Positions 44,818-53,162 of a stretch of DNA of 64,000 nucleotides are shown piece by piece. Below the pieces are notes generated by a model, which saw only the letters and a program-made list of their open reading frames with translations, did not search any database and was not told the DNA's origin. Location: assembly GCA_964416175.1 (NCBI GenBank), contig CAYQDF010000001.1, forward strand, positions 29,799 through 93,798, given 5' to 3'. Positions within the stretch are counted from its first letter, which is position 1. Each line of letters begins with the position of its first letter. Source of the stretch: CAYQDF01 sp964416175 (GTDB lineage: Bacteria > Chloroflexota > Anaerolineae > Anaerolineales > UBA4823). The translations under genes and the position numbers were made by a program.

Positions 44818-45882
44818 ATGCGCGACGCAAAAATACTCCAGCCCGTTCAAGCAGTCGGCATCATCGGATACGGCGCGTACGTCCCCCGCTACCGGCTGCC
44901 GGCAGCGGAAGTTGCCCGGGTCTGGACCGGCGGAGAAGGCGGGCTGCCAATTTCAGAGAAAGCCGTGGCCGGGATCGACGAAGACGTGGCGACGATGTCG
45001 ATCGAAGCTGCCAGGAACGCCCTCGCCCGGGCCGGCGTGAGCCCGGATCAGATCCGGGCCGTGTGGGTTGGATCTGAATCGCACCCTTACGCTGTCAAAC
45101 CAACCTCGACCATCGTGGCAGAAGCCATCGGCGCAGTGCCAAACGTCCAGGCTGCCGACTGGCAGTTCGCCTGCAAGGCCGGGACGGAAGCCATGGTCGC
45201 TGCCATCGGTTTCGTCGGCTCCGGCATGGCCCCCTACGCCATGGCGATTGGCATGGACATCGCCCAGGGCCGCCCTGGGGATGCACTGGAATATACGGCA
45301 GGGGCGGGCGGGGCAGCTTTCATCCTCGGGAGAGCGGATGAATCCCTGGTGAAGATCATCGCTGCCTATTCGTACGTCACCGACACTCCCGACTTCTGGC
45401 GGCGCGCCCATCAAAGATACCCCGAACACGGCCAGCGGTTCACAGGCGAGCCCGCCTATTTCGCGCACATCACGGAAGCCGGCAAAGCGCTGATGGAAGC
45501 GGTGGGGACTACCGCAGCGGATTACCGGTATGCCGTCTTCCATCAGCCCAACACGAAATTCCCCCAGCGGGTTGCAGCCATGTTGGGTTTTAAACCCGAA
45601 CAGACCGCGGCTGGTCTGCTGGTGCCCGTGATCGGAAACACCTACGCCGGCGCGGCGATCATCGGCCTGACCGCCATTCTGGACGTCGCCAGGCCGGGAG
45701 ACCGGATCCTGATGGTCTCCTTCGGTTCAGGTGCCGGATCGGATGCCTTCGACCTCGAAGTCACCGAAGCCATCCTGGACAGGCGAGACAGGGCTCCCAG
45801 CACACAGGCGTACATCGACCGCCGCACAGAGATCGACTACGCCACCTATACCCGCATGCGGGGAAAACTGTTGATGAAATAA
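44818..45882 (+). CDS. Hydroxymethylglutaryl-CoA synthase, archaeal type
   Basis: 354 residues, the short archaeal form. VGIIGYGAYVPRYRLP starts it. Catalytic residues are the Glu of IDEDVATMS, the Cys of DWQFACKAGTEA and the His of VFHQPNTKFPQR; all present. It condenses acetyl-CoA with acetoacetyl-CoA. In archaea it forms a channelling complex with the thiolase and OB-fold protein encoded alongside, and the same gene order is seen here, one base before the thiolase-like gene. Lateral acquisition from archaea or common Chloroflexota inheritance are both possible. Confidence 0.95.
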   Translation: MRDAKILQPVQAVGIIGYGAYVPRYRLPAAEVARVWTGGEGGLPISEKAVAGIDEDVATMSIEAARNALARAGVSPDQIRAVWVGSESHPYAVKPTSTIVAEAIGAVPNVQAADWQFACKAGTEAMVAAIGFVGSGMAPYAMAIGMDIAQGRPGDALEYTAGAGGAAFILGRADESLVKIIAAYSYVTDTPDFWRRAHQRYPEHGQRFTGEPAYFAHITEAGKALMEAVGTTAADYRYAVFHQPNTKFPQRVAAMLGFKPEQTAAGLLVPVIGNTYAGAAIIGLTAILDVARPGDRILMVSFGSGAGSDAFDLEVTEAILDRRDRAPSTQAYIDRRTEIDYATYTRMRGKLLMK

Positions 45883-45883
45883 G

Positions 45884-47047
45884 ATGACAGACATCGTGAT
45901 TGCCGGCCTGGGTCAGACTCCGGTCGGCGAGCATTGGGATATTTCTCTGCGCGAGCTGGCGCTTCAGGCGATAACAGCTGCCTTAGAGGAGGCCGGCGGG
46001 ATCGAGCCCCAGGCGCTTTTCGTGAGCAACCTGCTTGCGCCTTCGATCTCAGATCAGGCGCACCTGGGCGCGCTGATCGCTGACTTCTCCGGGCTGGCTG
46101 GCATCGAGGCCATTACCGTTGAAGGCGCCGGCGCCTCGGGAGGCCTGGCATTCCGCCAGGCGTATTTGATGCTCCGGGCAGGCGCAGCAGATTCTGCCCT
46201 GGTCGTCGGTGTGGAGAAGATGACCGATCAGACCGGCAGCAGCGTGGAGTCTGCAGTGGCGGCCACGCTCGACGGTGACTTCGAAGCGGTCCAGGGGCTG
46301 ACACCCACGGCGCAGGCGGCGTTGCTCATGCGCCGGTACATGCATGAATTCGGAGTGCCCCACGACTGCTTCTCCGGTTTCCCGATCCTGGCCCATGCGA
46401 ACGGCGCAACTAACCCAAACGCGTTTTTCCGGAAGGCGATCAGCAAGGACGCATACGACCGGGCAAGCCTGGTGAGCGATCCTCTCAACCTGTTCGACGT
46501 CGCCCCCAACGCCGACGGCGCCGCCGCTGTGCTCCTCACCCGCCGTGAATTGCTCCCGCCTGGATTTCCCCACCCTTTGGTGCGCATTACTGGTTCGAGC
46601 TCCGCGACAGACACCCTGGCCCTGCACGACCGCCCGGACCCGCTTGATTTCTCTGCAGCGCGGCTGTCTGTCCAGCGCGCCTGCCTCCAGGCGGGGATTT
46701 CCATCCGGGACGTCGACCTTTTCGAGCTGTTCGACGCTTATTCGATCTACGCGGCTCTGTCTCTGGAAGCGGCCGGGCTCGCAGAACGAGGAAAAGCCTG
46801 GCAGCTGGCCCAGGATGGCCAGCTTGGCCTCCAAGGCCCCATACCCATCAGCGCGTATGGTGGGCTGAAAGCGCGCGGCAACCCGGTTGGGGCGACCGGC
46901 GTTTACCAGATCGTGGAGGCTGCCCTGCAGCTGCGCGGCCAGGCTGGAGCCAACCAGGTCCCCGGTGCACGGCGGGCAATGACCCAGTGCCTTGGCGGTC
47001 CGGCTTCCTCCGCTGTGACTCATGTGCTTGAAAGGCTGGGCGGATAA
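45884..47047 (+). CDS. Thiolase-fold protein lacking the catalytic residues
   Basis: 387 residues of the archaeal acetoacetyl-CoA thiolase (SCP2-thiolase-like) family, starting one base after HMG-CoA synthase. The fold motifs are present, but the nucleophile motif ACASG reads AGASG (Gly83), the ELHDAF motif reads ELFDAY (Phe283) and the GHP motif reads ARGNPVGATG (Asn333). It is therefore unlikely to catalyse the thiolase reaction by the known mechanism. It may be a structural partner that channels acetoacetyl-CoA to the synthase, as in the archaeal complex, or have another activity. The frame is intact and not a pseudogene by appearance. Confidence 0.85.
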   Translation: MTDIVIAGLGQTPVGEHWDISLRELALQAITAALEEAGGIEPQALFVSNLLAPSISDQAHLGALIADFSGLAGIEAITVEGAGASGGLAFRQAYLMLRAGAADSALVVGVEKMTDQTGSSVESAVAATLDGDFEAVQGLTPTAQAALLMRRYMHEFGVPHDCFSGFPILAHANGATNPNAFFRKAISKDAYDRASLVSDPLNLFDVAPNADGAAAVLLTRRELLPPGFPHPLVRITGSSSATDTLALHDRPDPLDFSAARLSVQRACLQAGISIRDVDLFELFDAYSIYAALSLEAAGLAERGKAWQLAQDGQLGLQGPIPISAYGGLKARGNPVGATGVYQIVEAALQLRGQAGANQVPGARRAMTQCLGGPASSAVTHVLERLGG

Positions 47048-47088
47048 TTGCCTTATTCTAGACTTTATTGCCTGATCACACGTCAGTC

Positions 47089-47223
47089 GTGGCCGCGGTC
47101 CTCCTGTTTAATCACACAAAAAGAGGCTGGATAACGGCGTTGGGATTTTCCACTCTGGTATTCGCGGGTATGGCAATCCTTGTTTTGCCAATTCTGACCT
47201 TTGCGCAGAATGGGCTGGGATGA
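47089..47223 (+). CDS. Possible small membrane peptide
   Basis: A 44-codon frame from GTG 47089 (or TTG 47068) encodes a basic stretch NHTKRGW followed by about 25 hydrophobic residues (ITALGFSTLVFAGMAILVLP). No ribosome site and no family. It is the only thing I can see in the 311-base spacer 47048-47358; it may be chance or a remnant. Confidence 0.2.
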   Translation: MAAVLLFNHTKRGWITALGFSTLVFAGMAILVLPILTFAQNGLG

Positions 47224-47358
47224 TCGAAGCATACCGGACCTTTCAAAATCCTCAGGATCGAATCTTGATAGTTCTTGATAGTTTCTGATCGGTAGACTGC
47301 CAGAAATAAATTCTGGTGAGGTATTTCACTTACCACCGGTATCGAGGAGCACTAGATT

Positions 47359-47769
47359 ATGGAAGTTCCACGCCATTGGCGACTGAAGAACCAACGCTAT
47401 CAACTGGTCGGCGAGGTTTGCCCGCACTGCAAAGCCAGGCTGTTCCCTCCGCGTGATGTCTGCCCGGAGTGCCGGCAGGAAGCGAAGACCCAATATACCT
47501 TCAGCGGTCGCGGGAACATCTATTCCTACACCACGATCTACGACGCCCCCGCCGGGTACGAAGAGTACATTCCCTACACTGTGGCGTTGATCAGGCTGGA
47601 GGAAGGCCCGCTGGTAACTGCCCAACTGACCGACCTGGGCGACCAGCCGGTTTCCATCGGCGCGCCGGTAGAGATGGTCACCCGCCGCCTCCGCCAGGAT
47701 GGCGACGAGCGGGGGATGATCGTTTATGGGTATAAGTTCAGGCCGCGCCTGGTCGATCAATCAGCATAA
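47359..47769 (+). CDS. Zn-ribbon OB-fold protein (DUF35), thiolase/HMG-CoA synthase partner
   Basis: 136 residues. The rubredoxin-like zinc ribbon is VCPHCKARLFPPRDVCPECR, and the C-terminal OB fold has GRGNIYSYTTIYDAP and YTVALIRLEEGPLVTAQL. In archaea this protein bridges thiolase and HMG-CoA synthase and lets CoA pantetheine arms share one pocket. It lies downstream of both, after a 311-base gap, and ends at a strong terminator. Confidence 0.93.
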   Translation: MEVPRHWRLKNQRYQLVGEVCPHCKARLFPPRDVCPECRQEAKTQYTFSGRGNIYSYTTIYDAPAGYEEYIPYTVALIRLEEGPLVTAQLTDLGDQPVSIGAPVEMVTRRLRQDGDERGMIVYGYKFRPRLVDQSA

Positions 47770-47792
47770 TCAGGGGATTTGCACCTGGAACA

Positions 47793-47828
47793 AACGCCCC
47801 GCGTGACGAATACGCGGGGCGTTTTATT
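47793..47828 (+). terminator. Rho-independent terminator of the mevalonate genes
   Basis: AACGCCCCGCGT pairs with ACGCGGGGCGTT around GACGAAT, then TTTATTT follows. A 12-bp perfect stem. Confidence 0.92.
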
Positions 47829-47863
47829 TCATGCTTTGCATGGAGTATTCCAGGTTGGGAAGT

Positions 47864-47880
47864 TATAATCGTATAACGAT
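47864..47880 (+). promoter_or_regulatory. Promoter and inverted repeat of the decayed VapBC locus
   Basis: TATAAT (47864-47869) overlaps ATCGT-ATA-ACGAT (47868-47880), an inverted repeat. VapB antitoxins normally bind such repeats at their own promoter. The ribosome site GGAGAT and ATG 47904 follow. Confidence 0.5.
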
Positions 47881-47903
47881 ATTTGGTTCGATCGGAGATC
47901 TGT

Positions 47904-48157
47904 ATGATATTTGTGACCGTCTCGCCGAAATATCAGGTGGTGATCCCACAAAAATACGCATGCTACTCGGGGTGAAGCCGGGTCAGAAGATGCGGGTCAT
48001 TCTGAGCACAGCAAAGATTTCGGTCGAGATGAAAATACCGGTGAAGGACAGTATCATCCTCGCCACCACTCGAGCGTATGATGCGACCCTGTTGACGCAG
48101 GATGATCACTTCATAGGGTTGGGAAGAGTCGAATATCTACCAAGATATCAGAAATAA
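47904..48157 (+). pseudogene. VapBC toxin-antitoxin relic: frameshifted AbrB-type antitoxin joined to a PIN toxin C-terminus
   Basis: From ATG 47904 the frame reads MIFVTVSPKYQVVIPQK, a classic AbrB/VapB start, then runs to a stop. One A missing from an A-run near 47955 would restore KIRMLLGVKPGQKMRVI, the rest of the AbrB motif, which is present in another frame. That frame then continues directly into KIPVKDSIILATTRAYDATL and LTQDDHFIGLGRVEYLP, the end of a PIN-domain VapC. The toxin's N-terminal two thirds and the antitoxin's C-terminus are gone. Neither product should work. Confidence 0.8.
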
Positions 48158-48168
48158 GGAGCGACCCA

Positions 48169-49305
48169 ATGAACCGAGTCTTGATATTAGGCGGCGGCTT
48201 CGGTGGGCTGGCGACCGCCCATCGCCTCAAACAACAACTCAACCCCCGAGACGAAGTCATCCTCGTCGACCGGAGCGACCATTTCGCAGTCGGCTTCCGC
48301 AAGACCTGGGAGCTGGTCGGCATGTCGGCCCCCGGCGCCGGGCATGCCTCCCTCGACCGGCTGGCCCGGAAAGGCATCCAGGTGATCCGTGAGTCGGTGA
48401 ACGAGATCGATCCACCGGCTCGCGCCGCCGTCGTTGGCGAACACCGCATGGAAGCGGATGCCCTGGTGATCGCCCTCGGCGCAGAGCTGGCGCCGGAGGC
48501 TGTGCCGGGTCTGGCGGAACAGGCGTTCAACGTCTACGACGCGGAGGATATCCCGCGCGCCTCGAAAGCCCTGAAAGAATTCCGGGGTGGCATGCTGATG
48601 ATCGGTATCTTTGGCAATCCCTACAAATGTCCGCCTGCGCCATTCGAAATGGCCCTACTCATCAATGAATCTTTCCGGGCTCGCCGGGTGGAGGCAGCAG
48701 TCGAAGTGTTTTCACCGCAACCCATGTCGCTGCCAGTCCTCGGCCAGGTGGGCTGCGATGTGATCGAAGGGCGGCTTGCCGAGAACGGCATCACCTTCCT
48801 GCCGAACCACAAGGCGACCTCTGTCGAAGCAGGTCAGGTCGTGTTTGCCAGCGCCCGTCGTCCGTTCGACCTTCTGTTCGCCGTTCCGCCGCACCAACCC
48901 CCTTCAGTCGTCCGCGAAAGCGGGCTGGTCGACGACTCGGGTTGGGTGCCGGTGGACCCGCGCACTCTCGAGACCCATTCCCCGGGTGTGTACGCCATCG
49001 GCGACGTGGTCCAGATTATGATGGCGAACGGTAAACCCCTGCCCAAAGCCGGCGTGTTTGCCGAAGCGATGGGGGAGGTCGTCGCCGACCGCATTTCGGC
49101 TCAGTCCGCCGGCAAGTCATCAGACGCCGCGTTCCGTGGAGAAGGCGGCTGTTACCTTGAAGTGGGCGGTGGGCTGGCGATGATGGTCCAGGGGCGCTTC
49201 CTCGCCGAGCCCGAGCCAGAGGTCACCCTCACTGATCCTTCTCCGCGTTATCTGGACGAGAAACGCGCCTTCGAGACCCAACGTTTGCAAATGTGGTTTA
49301 ATTGA
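48169..49305 (+). CDS. FAD-dependent pyridine nucleotide-disulfide oxidoreductase (SQR/NDH-2-like)
   Basis: 378 residues. LILGGGFGGLATAHRLKQQL is the FAD dinucleotide fold, YAIGDVVQIMM near residue 282 is the second FAD motif, and FGNPYKCPPAPFEMALL carries a Cys typical of sulfide:quinone oxidoreductase-like proteins. Only one conserved redox Cys is evident, so true sulfide oxidation is uncertain; an NADH:quinone role is possible. AAGGAG precedes ATG. It may be membrane-associated through its C-terminus. Confidence 0.85.
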   Translation: MNRVLILGGGFGGLATAHRLKQQLNPRDEVILVDRSDHFAVGFRKTWELVGMSAPGAGHASLDRLARKGIQVIRESVNEIDPPARAAVVGEHRMEADALVIALGAELAPEAVPGLAEQAFNVYDAEDIPRASKALKEFRGGMLMIGIFGNPYKCPPAPFEMALLINESFRARRVEAAVEVFSPQPMSLPVLGQVGCDVIEGRLAENGITFLPNHKATSVEAGQVVFASARRPFDLLFAVPPHQPPSVVRESGLVDDSGWVPVDPRTLETHSPGVYAIGDVVQIMMANGKPLPKAGVFAEAMGEVVADRISAQSAGKSSDAAFRGEGGCYLEVGGGLAMMVQGRFLAEPEPEVTLTDPSPRYLDEKRAFETQRLQMWFN

Positions 49306-49584
49306 ATGGGAGAGGATGATCTCGCAGGGTTAATCTGGCGGGCATTTTCCGCTAACCCAAATCTCCACGAAGGACTGCAGTGGTTTCAGGGGGATCCCAT
49401 GCTGTTCATGATGAACGGGGTCCCGGCGCTGGCGCTCACCTCCGATCGGGCCAAAGAACTGACGGCATCGGTCATCCATACTCCGGAGGACAGACCCGAA
49501 CTGATCGATCCCAGACGGCTGGTCGACCTGGCCCGCACACTGGATGTCCAGCTGAATCACTTCGCAACATTTGAGGAAAACTGA
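49306..49584 (+). pseudogene. C-terminal fragment of an M28 zinc aminopeptidase
   Basis: 92 residues beginning immediately after the preceding stop, without a ribosome site. LQWFQGDPMLFMMNGVPALALTS and VIHTPEDRPELIDPRRLVDLAR match the end of M28 peptidases (GDHxxFxxxGVPA and HTPxDTPELVD), but the metal-binding N-terminal three quarters is missing and GDH reads GDP. It is probably a remnant rather than an active enzyme. Confidence 0.6.
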
Positions 49585-49586
49585 CG

Positions 49587-50144
49587 ATGATGTTCCGCCC
49601 TCCTCGCCCCCATCGCCCCAAACGCAGTCCGCTCAACCTGCCGCCGAGGAAAGTACTCGCAACCGCCAACAGCTTCTCCGCCCGAGGCCAGCCGGACATG
49701 GCAGCTCCGCTTTTCGTCCAGCTCGCCGGGAAGATGGAAGCGGACGGGAAACCTGGTCGCGCTGCCAACCTGCACGCGCGCGCCGCGCACGCCTACGCCG
49801 ATGCAAGAAACGAAGAACTGGCTGTCGCTGAGGCCAGGGCGGCGCTCACCCAGTTTCTGCAGCTCGATCTGCCTGAGCGCCCGGCGATCTTCCTGCGGAA
49901 CATCATCCAGAAATTGAAAAGCAGGGGGATGCCCGCGGCTGCAGATCGCCTGGTGGAAGAGTTCCGCGACCGGGTGGAGATCTTGCCGGCGACTCGACCC
50001 CTTCCAATGGGGATCCGGAAAGCCGTTCTGCCGCCGCAGTGTCCGAGTTGCGGAGCACCGGTCCTCGGTCCCGAGGTGGAATGGATCGACGCCGCCAGCG
50101 CCAGGTGCAGCTATTGCGGCTCGCTGATCGCCCCGGACAGCTGA
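49587..50144 (+). CDS. Zinc-ribbon protein with helical N-terminus, unknown function
   Basis: 185 residues. Residues about 20-115 are alpha-helical and TPR-like (ARGQPDMAAPLFVQLAGKME and the following AANLHARAAHAYADA). The C-terminal 40 residues form a zinc ribbon, CPSCGAP...CSYCGS. I know this architecture only as hypothetical. It begins three bases after the peptidase fragment and ends convergently 12 bases before the M23 gene. Confidence 0.7.
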   Translation: MMFRPPRPHRPKRSPLNLPPRKVLATANSFSARGQPDMAAPLFVQLAGKMEADGKPGRAANLHARAAHAYADARNEELAVAEARAALTQFLQLDLPERPAIFLRNIIQKLKSRGMPAAADRLVEEFRDRVEILPATRPLPMGIRKAVLPPQCPSCGAPVLGPEVEWIDAASARCSYCGSLIAPDS

Positions 50145-50156
50145 TTCAGGCCAATC

Positions 50157-51731
50157 TCACCGCTCGATCACCGAACTGCCTGAGCCGCCGGGGTTGGCAG
50201 ACACGACCTGATCGCCCTTCAGCAAGTAGCCTTCGTAGCTCCTGCTCCCGGCCTGGACCCTCCAACCGCTCAAGACAAATGGCAATGGATCGCCTGCCGG
50301 CAGCCACTCACCATTGTATTTACGCGCCATGTGGACATGCGTCCCGGTGGCTTTACCCCCTTCGCAGGAGGGGTGTCCCAGCGGAGTGTCCTGCCCGACC
50401 GGGCTTCCGGGTGCGATCCCTTCGATCCCCGTCAGGTGGAGGTAAATCACTACCCAGCCGGTCCCTTCGAAGCCATCACCGTCCAGGTCGATCGCGATCA
50501 GGTTGTCACCGGAACGGGTGACCACCCCCGCGGCGGAAGCCGTCACGAAAACATCTGTGGGCGCGCACGGGGGCAGGCCGGTAACAGGGGAGAAATCAAC
50601 CGCGCCGCGCGGGCTGCCCGAATTCCAGCTCAGGTGTGGACCACCGGTGAAACTCCAGCGCTGTCCCGGCTGGAATGGCAGCTCCAGAGGCGGCTGCTCC
50701 AGCGGGGGAGGGAAGATAGGGCCGGCGGCGGCGCTCCTGTTCCAGGGGTCCGGAAAAAGCAGCTGGTAGAGCTGGATGAAGCCGCTATCCCCGTACAGCG
50801 CCCCCACCCATTCCCCCTCTTTGTAAAACTTGGAAAACAGCACCTGGAGCGCGACGGAGCCTGCATTTAACCCGGGGCTGAGTCGAACCACACGCCCCTC
50901 ACGGAAAGCCAGACTTGTCAGCGTCCCCGCCCGCCAGCCGTAATAGCCAATGCCCAGCTGGGTGGCCGTCAGGAGCAACTCGTCGTACAGCCCCCGGTAT
51001 CCCGGGACGAAAAACCCGATCGGGTAGTCGATTCGGGAGTGGTCGTCTGGCTGACCGAAAACCCATCTGGAACGGTATTCGAGGAACGCCAGCAGCAGAC
51101 GCGGGTTGATGGAATTTTCTACCGCCACCTTCTTCACAATTTCGACCCCGGGGAGCTCCACTTCGTCAACGATCTCTGTATAGCTGTTCAGGTAACCCCC
51201 AGCCGCGGCAACGAACTCATCCACATTGAAACCGGTAGCAGTATGGGAATAGAGGATCTCGCTATCTGGGAGCAGAGCGCTGGGGTACGGCGTCTGACCA
51301 AGGACGTTGGGCACGGTCAGTTCAAGTCCAGCCGGGACCAGACCAGCGGAAGGGATGGGTTGAGAAGCAGTGATCTCATCCGGGCTGACGCCAAACCGCA
51401 GGCTGATCGAAAGGAGCGTGTCCCCTGGCTGTGCATAATATCGGTAGTGTGCGCCGCTTTCGTCAGCGGCTGGTGGTGCTGGCGCTCCGCCCGGCATGGC
51501 GGGGGGCGTGGCAGTTTGCAGCCCCTCGAATGCGGAGGTCCCCGGAAAAACTGTGGGCATTGTCGTCTCTCCCTGGAGAGAAGGAGCCAGCGCGGTGAGG
51601 GTCGCACGGAGTTCGGCAAACGCGTCTCCTGCCGGCCGGCGGAAAGGAAAATTGCAGGCGAGAACAGGCACACACAGCGACAGGAGCAACACAACTTCTC
51701 TCGCCTGGTTCGACTTCAATTTGAATTTCAC
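50157..51731 (-). CDS. Lipoprotein with LysM and M23 peptidase domains
   Basis: 524 residues from GTG 51731. The signal peptide ends in lipobox VLAC (Cys26). LysM covers about 94-142 (YYAQPGDTLLSISLRFGVS). The middle 190 residues are unassigned. The C-terminal M23-like domain has GAVDFSP, VVIYLHLTG and GTHVHMARK, giving the metal-binding Asp and HxH. It would bind peptidoglycan and cleave crosslinks outside the membrane. The 414-base spacer upstream belongs to the divergent surface-protein gene. Confidence 0.88.
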   Translation of the reverse strand: MKFKLKSNQAREVVLLLSLCVPVLACNFPFRRPAGDAFAELRATLTALAPSLQGETTMPTVFPGTSAFEGLQTATPPAMPGGAPAPPAADESGAHYRYYAQPGDTLLSISLRFGVSPDEITASQPIPSAGLVPAGLELTVPNVLGQTPYPSALLPDSEILYSHTATGFNVDEFVAAAGGYLNSYTEIVDEVELPGVEIVKKVAVENSINPRLLLAFLEYRSRWVFGQPDDHSRIDYPIGFFVPGYRGLYDELLLTATQLGIGYYGWRAGTLTSLAFREGRVVRLSPGLNAGSVALQVLFSKFYKEGEWVGALYGDSGFIQLYQLLFPDPWNRSAAAGPIFPPPLEQPPLELPFQPGQRWSFTGGPHLSWNSGSPRGAVDFSPVTGLPPCAPTDVFVTASAAGVVTRSGDNLIAIDLDGDGFEGTGWVVIYLHLTGIEGIAPGSPVGQDTPLGHPSCEGGKATGTHVHMARKYNGEWLPAGDPLPFVLSGWRVQAGSRSYEGYLLKGDQVVSANPGGSGSSVIER

Positions 51732-51928
51732 GAGCAGCCCGCCGAATTGGAAGTCATACAGGGATTATACAGGCAATCCGATTGCGCACATCGGGAGTAG
51801 ACTTCTCCCCGACCGTCGAAGCGCCCCTGGTCAAGGGCAGTTATTAAAACCAATTTCTAACCAAAACCTGTAACAAATTTGATTAACAAACGTTTATAAA
51901 GATGAATGAACCATTACTTAAGTACTAG

Positions 51929-51936
51929 TGTATATT
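51929..51936 (+). promoter_or_regulatory. Possible promoter of the surface-protein leader
   Basis: TGTATATT resembles a -10 element with adjacent TG in an AT-rich stretch, about 55 bases before the structured leader. The -35 is not clear; the rest of 51732-51928 shows nothing recognisable. Confidence 0.3.
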
Positions 51937-51990
51937 AACTGTCTAGACAAGTTATCCGTCAGGAATTTTAATAATACAGGTACTTCAACT

Positions 51991-52101
51991 GGGAATGCGA
52001 TGATCCGTCGGCCCAAACTGGTCGCTTCCCTGCCCTGATCGGCAGGAAGGTCTTCGGGTAGCAAGCAGCGAAACCGGCCCTTAAAGCCGGTTTCGTTTAT
52101 T
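51991..52101 (+). ncRNA. Structured 5' leader with terminator-like hairpin (candidate riboswitch or attenuator)
   Basis: GGGAATGCGA (51991-52000) pairs with TCGCTTCCC (52022-52030), CTGCC (52030-52034) pairs with GGCAG (52041-52045), and CGAAACCGGC (52069-52078) pairs with GCCGGTTTCG (52086-52095), followed by TTTATTAT. The last is a canonical intrinsic terminator shape 50 bases before the surface-protein ATG. Two upstream stems plus a terminator is the layout of riboswitches. It does not match the c-di-GMP-I, c-di-GMP-II, cobalamin, TPP or SAM patterns I know. Confidence 0.5.
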
Positions 52102-52145
52102 ATCCGAGAACAGACCATCTGGAGAAAATTCTTCAAGGCAATAAG

Positions 52146-53162
52146 ATGAACGTTCAATTCGAAATAATTCTAAAGAGAGCAGCGAAGTTCAGCGCAGTCC
52201 TGGGAAGCGCCCTCCTGCTGGTGGGATTGGTGCTTTCCGCAGTCCACCTGCCCGCAGAAGCTGCCGAAACACTCCAGGAGAATCCTGGCAACGGGGACCA
52301 GGCCTGCACTCCCCCCGACGATTGGGGGCAGACTGTGCGGCTTGCTCCGCCACCCAGGAATCTCTCTACGGAATGGACTTTTGAAATAGCCGAGCCAGAG
52401 ATGGACGTGGTCTTGACCTTATTTTATTACCAGGATTTCGACAAGCAAGGCTGCCCCCTGGATTGCGCCGCTGGCGACTGCCAGACGGACGAAACCGGCC
52501 ATGTCGATACGCCTTTAGGAAACTTTGCGGTGGCAGATGGGCTGGCCGGGGCGCACGGCGGGTCCGAAAAACTGGAGGGCCGCCTGCCTCATGGCAGCTA
52601 CCGGGTCGTGTTTACGACCACCGGTCTGGGCTCGCTCAACGTGGGGCTGCGTGTACGCACCAGCAGCTTGCCGACCGACACGCCGCTCCCAACCTTTACA
52701 CCGACCGCCACCGTGCCATCCGAAACGCCGATCCCGACCTATACGCCAACCGCGACCGAGACGACTGAAACACTGACCGCGACCCCGACCACATCGATCA
52801 CCGTCACACCGCCCAAACCCAGTCCCACGCCAACGATCACCGGGACCGTCCTGCCAACCGTACTCCCGCCAGAACCGACTGACACTCCTGAAAACCCCGG
52901 TCCGTCTCTGACACCCACCTCTATCCCACCCTCCCACCCAACCCGGACGCCTCCGCCCACGCTTGAGCCTCCCACGCCGCCAGCCAACACGACGCCTGGC
53001 CCGCTCCTCATCCCCGTCACCGGTGCGGATCTGTCAGGCGGAGGATCGGGAACTGCTTTTTACAGCCGGTTGCTCCTGCGTATGGGGATCGGGCTTCTTG
53101 GCCTGGGATTGGTGTTCCAGGGGATTGCCGCTCGGTTCAGCCGCTCTAGAAAACCGGAGTGA
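52146..53162 (+). CDS. Sortase-anchored surface protein with Pro/Thr-rich stalk
   Basis: 338 residues. A hydrophobic signal segment lies at about 13-35. Residues 45-175 form a beta-rich domain with four or more cysteines (CTPPDDWG, GCPLDCAAGDC). Residues 176-287 are a Pro/Thr-rich stalk (TPTATETTETLTATPTTS). The C-terminus is LIPVTGAD (288-295), a hydrophobic segment and a basic tail SRSRK, the tripartite sorting signal with an LPxTG-like IPVTG. It should be cut between Thr and Gly and linked to an envelope acceptor by the sortase encoded next. Confidence 0.88.
   Translation: MNVQFEIILKRAAKFSAVLGSALLLVGLVLSAVHLPAEAAETLQENPGNGDQACTPPDDWGQTVRLAPPPRNLSTEWTFEIAEPEMDVVLTLFYYQDFDKQGCPLDCAAGDCQTDETGHVDTPLGNFAVADGLAGAHGGSEKLEGRLPHGSYRVVFTTTGLGSLNVGLRVRTSSLPTDTPLPTFTPTATVPSETPIPTYTPTATETTETLTATPTTSITVTPPKPSPTPTITGTVLPTVLPPEPTDTPENPGPSLTPTSIPPSHPTRTPPPTLEPPTPPANTTPGPLLIPVTGADLSGGGSGTAFYSRLLLRMGIGLLGLGLVFQGIAARFSRSRKPE

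Noticed and set aside
51991..52101. c-di-GMP-I (GEMM) riboswitch
   Set aside because: The leader lacks the conserved GGCAAACC and CGCAAAGCC segments and the tetraloop-receptor layout; kept only as an unclassified structured leader.
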